Shown here in pieces: positions 14,051 through 17,681 of a stretch of DNA of 17,681 nucleotides; position 1 is the first letter of the stretch; each line of letters opens with the position of its first letter. Location: positions 1-17,681 of the forward strand of contig JAQVWU010000016.1 in NCBI GenBank assembly GCA_028709565.1, in the 5' to 3' direction. Origin of the DNA: Eubacteriales bacterium. GTDB taxonomy: Bacteria; Bacillota; Clostridia; Oscillospirales; CAG-272. The position numbers and the translations under genes were made by a program. Below the pieces are notes generated by a model. It saw only the letters and a list, made by a program, of their open reading frames with translations, was not told where the DNA came from and searched no databases.

Positions 14051-15603
14051 TATTGCAGGGGATCCCCGATTTTAATGTTCAATTCCCGGCAGAATTTCTT
14101 GGTGTTATTGGTGTGTTTTGTGGTATACCATTCACCGTTGATTTTGTTAGCACGGATACCTTCTAGTGTCCGGATGACATCCTTGAAAGAATATTTGCTT
14201 GTCAGGTCAGCCTGAGCAATGTAGTCAAGTATTCCGTAAAGCATTTGCAGTGAAAGATGGTTGATGAACAGCCATCCTTCAAATGCATCTGTATCCTGCA
14301 TATGGCTGGATTCAAGAGCCAGGGTATCCTCATAGCACTTGAAGCTTTGTTCAATTTCCTGTCTGGTTTTGTAAAACGCATAGATCTGTGCTTCGTTCAG
14401 ATCCATGCGGTTGCTCCTCAGTATCAACGTACCAATACCGGCGGTATTCTGCAAAGTTTTTGCAACATCGATACTTTGCATTTCGGCAATCTGAGCTTCC
14501 GTAAGTTTGGTTTTTCCCCTGCTCCGCCTCGCTGCTTCTTTTGCAAGTGCCGCTTCGTTGGCATTGTTCTTCCCGTTTAGCCTGTCCACGGCGTCATTGG
14601 TTTCATGCATAGCAAGGAGCATATCGTAGTAGAGATAGATGATATAATCGTCTTTCTCATATTTGTTACAGTAGACACTGCGCTCTCTGAAATTGAAAAC
14701 CTTCTCATAAGAGGAGTAATCCTTTGGGAAGGCATCAATTTCCGATGTGTTCCGTTTGAGAGGAATAATATATTTCATGCCGCTGTCAATGATAGCTGAG
14801 AAATCATCTTCTGTCCCAAAGCCCTTGTCTGCGATCACGGTAATCTCTGTTCCGGATATACCAGACTCCTCGCTGATGTCAGGCAAGGCCAGACAGTCAG
14901 GGACACTGCCGGCAAACTGCTTGTAGTAAAGAGGCATGCGCCCTTGCTTATTACTGCCAAACAGATACAAAAGATTAATCTGATGGCTGTAGCGCATCCG
15001 GCTGTCATAACCCAGTTGGGCAAATGGAAGACCGCGGGACTCACTGATAATCCTGTGTCCATCTATCAGGATAAAGCCGCTGAATGCAGACAGACCATTA
15101 CGCATATATTGGCAGATTGCATTCCTGTTACGCCCAAGTTCACGGATATCAGCAGTAAGTCCGGATGTGGTAAACTTGAGGTCACCGAACAATACAGACA
15201 GCCAACTTGTTTCATAGGCAGCCGGTATCCTCTTCAGCGTCGTTTCACCGATGCATTTCAAAGCAGCCATTGTAAAAATCCTTTTCCAGGTATTTGGAAA
15301 GAAAAGCTTAAGCTTTTCAATCATTGTCCGGTTGCTTTGATACAGATAGCCGGAAGCACCGTATTCGACGCATTGAACTTCATTAAGCTGGTCAGCTTCT
15401 ACTTTTATTTTGCGGGGTTTGAAACCTTCTTCGGTAATTGTACCGAGGAGCGCTCCGGATTTTTTACGTTTTTTCTTCGTAACCGGATCATAAACGCTCT
15501 TTCTTTCATACAAGTACCAGTGTCCGTTTATGTATTTGATTTCTGTACCTGCGAGACGTTTAAAATCAACGACATAATCAGGCTTAATATTTTTTATTTC
15601 CAT
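14050..15603 (-). CDS. DDE transposase, IS4/IS1634-type
   Basis: This 517-residue intact transposase cuts and joins the element's ends. The first catalytic Asp is in FILIDGHRI, the second in TVIADKGFG, and the Glu in the YREK-like block IYAFYKTRQEIEQSFKCYED late in the protein. An insertion rich in Lys/Arg/Ala (NGKNNANEAALAKEAARRSRGK) lies between the second Asp and the Glu, as usual in this family. The N-terminus has the DPVTKKKRKKSG segment seen in IS1634-like proteins. ATG at 15603 follows an AGGGGG. It has no link to the neighbouring genes other than having inserted there. Confidence 0.9.
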   Translation of the reverse strand: MEIKNIKPDYVVDFKRLAGTEIKYINGHWYLYERKSVYDPVTKKKRKKSGALLGTITEEGFKPRKIKVEADQLNEVQCVEYGASGYLYQSNRTMIEKLKLFFPNTWKRIFTMAALKCIGETTLKRIPAAYETSWLSVLFGDLKFTTSGLTADIRELGRNRNAICQYMRNGLSAFSGFILIDGHRIISESRGLPFAQLGYDSRMRYSHQINLLYLFGSNKQGRMPLYYKQFAGSVPDCLALPDISEESGISGTEITVIADKGFGTEDDFSAIIDSGMKYIIPLKRNTSEIDAFPKDYSSYEKVFNFRERSVYCNKYEKDDYIIYLYYDMLLAMHETNDAVDRLNGKNNANEAALAKEAARRSRGKTKLTEAQIAEMQSIDVAKTLQNTAGIGTLILRSNRMDLNEAQIYAFYKTRQEIEQSFKCYEDTLALESSHMQDTDAFEGWLFINHLSLQMLYGILDYIAQADLTSKYSFKDVIRTLEGIRANKINGEWYTTKHTNNTKKFCRELNIKIGDPLQ

Positions 15604-15634
15604 GGCATTCGGTCCCCCTAATTTAGGTTGCCCT

Positions 15635-15643
15635 ATTATACCA
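15635..15643 (-). promoter_or_regulatory. Extended -10 promoter of the transposase gene
   Basis: On the minus strand the sequence is TGG-TATAAT (15643-15635), a consensus -10 with the TGn extension, about 30 bp before the transposase start. No good -35 is seen, as is common for extended -10 promoters. Confidence 0.6.
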
Positions 15644-15723
15644 TAGAATAAAATAAAACACCAGTAGAAAACACTGATTTTTCAAAGTATTTTAAGGTGT
15701 TTTGAGTTTAGGACTCCCTTATG

Positions 15724-15750
15724 GGGATACCTAAAAGTTAAAAGTTACAG
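15724..15750 (-). repeat. Right terminal inverted repeat of the IS
   Basis: This runs from GGGATACC to GTTACAG and is the partner of 14024-14050 (25 of 27 matching). The target copy TTTAGT follows immediately. Confidence 0.92.
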
Positions 15751-15756
15751 TTTAGT
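15751..15756. repeat. Right target-site duplication TTTAGT
   Basis: Exact copy of 14018-14023, directly outside the right inverted repeat. Confidence 0.85.
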
Positions 15757-15789
15757 ATTAAAAAAGAACGGAGTATCACATACAAATAT

Positions 15790-16392
15790 ATGGCAGCTCA
15801 AAAGAAAAAGAGGAAGCCGGTAAAGATCAGCATCATATCCAGTATGGCTGACCTGATGACGCCGGAGACAGAGTACGGCGAATTGCAGGAACTGGCTGAC
15901 ATACTCGACGAGGTCGAGGATGATATTGACCCTGTCCTTTATGACGTATTGAATCATCTCTTTTCGGCGGTCGGCGGAGAGCTCGAACGCATTGAATTCA
16001 CCACCGACGGAACATTGTCCGATGACGGCAAACGCATCGAGATTTCCTATGAGGAAAGCGAACTGTGCGGCATGGCGGGTTCACGGACAACCCTGCTCTT
16101 TGACAAGGTGACACCGGGACTGGTTACAATGGTGCGAACCGGAACCCATTCGTCCTCCCTGGTTTTCAATGCCGCCGACCGAAGACAGCGGTGTATGTAT
16201 GACACCGGTATTATACCTCCGTTTGAGTTGTGCGTGCTGACCCGCAGCATCGACAACAGTCTGTCGTACGAAGGCGGAAAGCTTGCCCTCGATTACATTA
16301 TCGAAATGCGCGGGGTTAAAACAGAATATAACAATCTGCTGATGGAGGTAAGGGAGCTAAAACCGCCCTCCCTCGGTATACAGGGGAGGTAA
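15790..16392 (+). CDS. DUF1934 (YwiB-like) family protein with N-terminal extension
   Basis: This is a 200-residue protein. From about residue 73 it matches the DUF1934/YwiB pattern: ISYEESELCGMAGSRTTLLF, then VTMVRTGTHSSSLVF, MYDTGIIPPFELCVLTRSI and GKLALDYIIEM. This is a small beta-barrel resembling calycins whose function is not known. Residues 1-70 are extra, beginning with a basic stretch (AAQKKKRKPVK) and continuing with an acidic, helix-prone segment (GELQELADILDEVEDDIDP). The start is uncertain: the only nearby GGAG (15770-15773) is 16 nt before the ATG. holA follows by 4 bp, so the two are probably one transcript. The IS ends 40 bp upstream of the start and lies between this gene and the likely native promoter. 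Confidence 0.78.
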   Translation: MAAQKKKRKPVKISIISSMADLMTPETEYGELQELADILDEVEDDIDPVLYDVLNHLFSAVGGELERIEFTTDGTLSDDGKRIEISYEESELCGMAGSRTTLLFDKVTPGLVTMVRTGTHSSSLVFNAADRRQRCMYDTGIIPPFELCVLTRSIDNSLSYEGGKLALDYIIEMRGVKTEYNNLLMEVRELKPPSLGIQGR

Positions 16393-16396
16393 TATC

Positions 16397-17440
16397 ATGA
16401 ATGCGGCGGAATACCGTAAAAAACTGAAAACGGGATTATCGGGGCCCTTCCTCTTCTGCGGTGAAGAGGAATATATGAAACGTTTTTGCCTGACCGAAAC
16501 CAGGAAAAGCATAACGGCGGATGACTCGGCGGCTGCCTTTAATATTATTCGTTTTTCGACCGCGGAGGACGGATTCTCCTTCGGCAGGGTGGCTGATGCC
16601 CTTTCGGTGCCCCCTTTTTTCAGCGAGAAAAAACTGGTCGAGCTTCACGACATCGATTTTGCGTCACTCACCGAGGGGGACACCGCGGCCCTTACCGGCA
16701 CTATAACGGCGGCAAAGGACTATGAAACCAATATTTTTATTATATATACCGCCGGTTCGCAATTCACGGCGGGCAGTGAAAAACGCAGGACAGCCGATTA
16801 CAGGAAGTTTTCAGAGCTGCTGGCGGTGGTCGAATTCGGTTATGAAACACCGGAAAAACTGGTCCAATGGCTCAAGAGGCATTTCGCGGCCGAGAATATC
16901 GCCGCGGGGGACGCCCAGTGCTCCGCCCTCATAAGACGCTGCGGCTGCGCCATGTATACCCTTTCCGGCGAAACGGCCAAACTCTGCGCCTATATAAACG
17001 CGGCAGGGCGGAACAAACTCACCGAATCCGACATCGCGCTGGTGACCTGCGCGGTTAACGATTACGATGAATTTGCCCTGTCAAACGCGGTGCTTAGTGG
17101 CGACACCGAACGCCTGTTCGGCATACTGGCGGAACTTAAAGCGAAAAAAGCGAAGCCTGAACTGATCCTGGGCACCGTGACGGGGGTAATAAGGGATCTT
17201 AAGCTGATACATGTGCTGTCTCAAGAGGGCATGACAGCCGAAGCGATCGCCGCTAAGACTAAAATGCACATATATAAAGTCGGTTTATACCTCAAAAGCC
17301 TGCGCGGATACGGTGCCGGAGAGCTGGACGTGCTGCTTGACATATGCATTGACACCGACAAGAAGATAAAGAGCACCGGTCTTGACAGTTATATGCTCCT
17401 GGACCGCATGACAGCCTTTTTGAGCCTCAGACAAAAATAA
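16397..17440 (+). CDS. holA: DNA polymerase III delta subunit
   Basis: This 347-residue subunit opens the beta sliding clamp within the clamp loader. HolA features visible are the N-terminal GPFLFCGEEEYMKRF (where other AAA proteins have a P-loop), the beta-contacting LSVPPFFSEKKLVELHDIDF region (about 69-88), FIIYTAG (about 113-119) and the middle domain LIRRCGCAMYTLSGETAKLCAY. The C-terminal collar domain (FALSNAVLSGD, AELKAKKAKPELILGTV, then YKVGLYLKSLRGYG and LLDICIDTDKKIKSTG) is also present. Length is typical. GGGGAGG (16383-16389) lies 7 nt before the ATG and overlaps the end of the DUF1934 gene. It is an essential gene in the organisms studied, so expression downstream of the IS must continue. 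Confidence 0.93.
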   Translation: MNAAEYRKKLKTGLSGPFLFCGEEEYMKRFCLTETRKSITADDSAAAFNIIRFSTAEDGFSFGRVADALSVPPFFSEKKLVELHDIDFASLTEGDTAALTGTITAAKDYETNIFIIYTAGSQFTAGSEKRRTADYRKFSELLAVVEFGYETPEKLVQWLKRHFAAENIAAGDAQCSALIRRCGCAMYTLSGETAKLCAYINAAGRNKLTESDIALVTCAVNDYDEFALSNAVLSGDTERLFGILAELKAKKAKPELILGTVTGVIRDLKLIHVLSQEGMTAEAIAAKTKMHIYKVGLYLKSLRGYGAGELDVLLDICIDTDKKIKSTGLDSYMLLDRMTAFLSLRQK

Positions 17441-17464
17441 TTATATAAATCATCAGGAAAAAAG

Positions 17465-17494
17465 CAGGAGAAAACAGGAGAAAACAGGAGAAAA
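17465..17494 (+). repeat. Three tandem 10-bp repeats, each with a Shine-Dalgarno core
   Basis: CAGGAGAAAA occurs three times head-to-tail (17465, 17475, 17485). A degenerate related copy (CAGGAAAAAAG, 17454-17464) precedes them. Each unit holds AGGAG. The last copy ends its AGGAG 6 nt before the ATG at 17497, the ideal distance, so it serves as the ribosome binding site. Confidence 0.95.
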
Positions 17495-17496
17495 GA

Positions 17497-17681
17497 ATGA
17501 AAGCAGTAATTACCGTTACCGGGAAGGACAACATCGGCATAATCGCCGCGGTCAGCAACACCTGCTCCGAATACGGTGTGAATATAATCGATATTTCGCA
17601 ATCGGTCCTGCGGGAGTACTTTGCCATGATTATGCTGGTCGATATTGACACCATGAGCATATTGTTTACCGATTTTACCGA
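17497..17681 (+). CDS. ACT-domain protein, UPF0237-type (3' end outside window)
   Basis: The visible 61 residues start MKAVITVTGKDNIGIIAAVS and continue NTCSEYGVNIIDISQS and EYFAMIMLVDID. This is the beta-alpha-beta start of the small (about 90-residue) ACT-domain proteins of the UPF0237 group. ACT domains bind amino acids or other small ligands and regulate metabolism; the ligand here is unknown. The frame is open to the end of the window. It begins 56 bp after holA, with no terminator seen between, and its ribosome binding site is part of a triplicated 10-bp repeat. In many clostridia such a gene precedes a PFL-like DUF711 gene, which would be just outside the window. Confidence 0.87.
   Translation, partial: MKAVITVTGKDNIGIIAAVSNTCSEYGVNIIDISQSVLREYFAMIMLVDIDTMSILFTDFT

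Larger units (their letters stand above)
14024..15750 (-). mobile_element. Complete insertion sequence, IS4 superfamily, IS1634-like (1727 bp)
   Basis: The element is bounded by 27-bp terminal inverted repeats (14024-14050 and 15724-15750) that agree at 25 of 27 positions. It is flanked by the direct repeat TTTAGT. It holds one transposase gene on the minus strand, whose TAG stop starts at the last base of the left repeat. No passenger gene is present. The intact ends, duplication and reading frame suggest a recent and possibly still active insertion. The family call rests on the transposase; the exact IS group needs an ISfinder comparison. Confidence 0.9.

Noticed and set aside
14024..15750. 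Composite transposon or toxin/defence cargo
   Set aside because: The element contains only a transposase; neighbouring genes are ordinary chromosomal genes outside the inverted repeats.
15700..15760. Outward promoter at the right end of the IS driving the DUF1934 gene
   Set aside because: TTGAGT (15702-15707) has no good -10 at 16-18 bp, and TAGTAT (15753-15758) has no -35 partner; too weak to annotate.
1..17681. CRISPR array, tRNA or rRNA genes
   Set aside because: No regularly spaced repeats beyond the 10-bp array at 17465, and I recognised no tRNA cloverleaf or rRNA sequence.

Overview
The window looks like chromosome from an anaerobic Firmicute of the class Clostridia, probably an uncultured Oscillospirales/Ruminococcaceae-type lineage. 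This is inferred from the protein families (clostridial-style long PfkA, thioredoxin-reductase-like flavoprotein, UPF0237-type ACT protein, DUF1934 protein next to holA, SleB-type hydrolase), strong GGAGG ribosome binding sites, a near-perfect SigA promoter and an L10 leader. No 16S or other species-level marker is present.

Layout. Positions 1-549 hold the 3' end of an ABC-2/NatB-type permease gene. At 599-1824 a consensus promoter drives an L10-leader attenuator, rplJ (L10) and rplL (L7/L12), closed by an intrinsic terminator. Then come pfkA (1941-3194), a membrane-anchored VanY-type D,D-carboxypeptidase (3239-4240) and a small putative lipoprotein (4288-4839), all on the plus strand. From 13890 down to 4826 every gene is on the minus strand. 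In transcription order these are a short PG-binding/SleB-like protein, potA-potB-potC-potD (polyamine ABC importer), a LiaF-like membrane protein, an amidohydrolase, an FkbM methyltransferase with an extra N-terminal Rossmann-like domain, a thioredoxin-reductase-like flavoprotein, and a YhhN-family membrane protein. The last of these converges on the lipoprotein gene with a 14-bp overlap.

A complete insertion sequence (14024-15750, IS4/IS1634-like DDE transposase) follows. It has 27-bp terminal inverted repeats matching at 25 of 27 positions and a 6-bp target duplication, TTTAGT. It lies between a candidate promoter (13966-13994) and the plus-strand pair DUF1934 gene-holA (15790-17440). The window ends in an ACT-domain gene preceded by a 10-bp tandem repeat that triplicates its Shine-Dalgarno sequence.

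Functionally the window is mostly housekeeping: translation stalk proteins, glycolysis, replication clamp loading, polyamine uptake and envelope maintenance. I did not find a clearly undescribed system. The most interesting points are the readable L10 attenuator with mutually exclusive pairings, rplJL outside its usual rplKA/rpoBC context, the recent-looking IS between a likely promoter and holA, the triplicated Shine-Dalgarno, a PotD apparently anchored by a C-terminal helix, and a flavoprotein lacking the usual NADPH motif.
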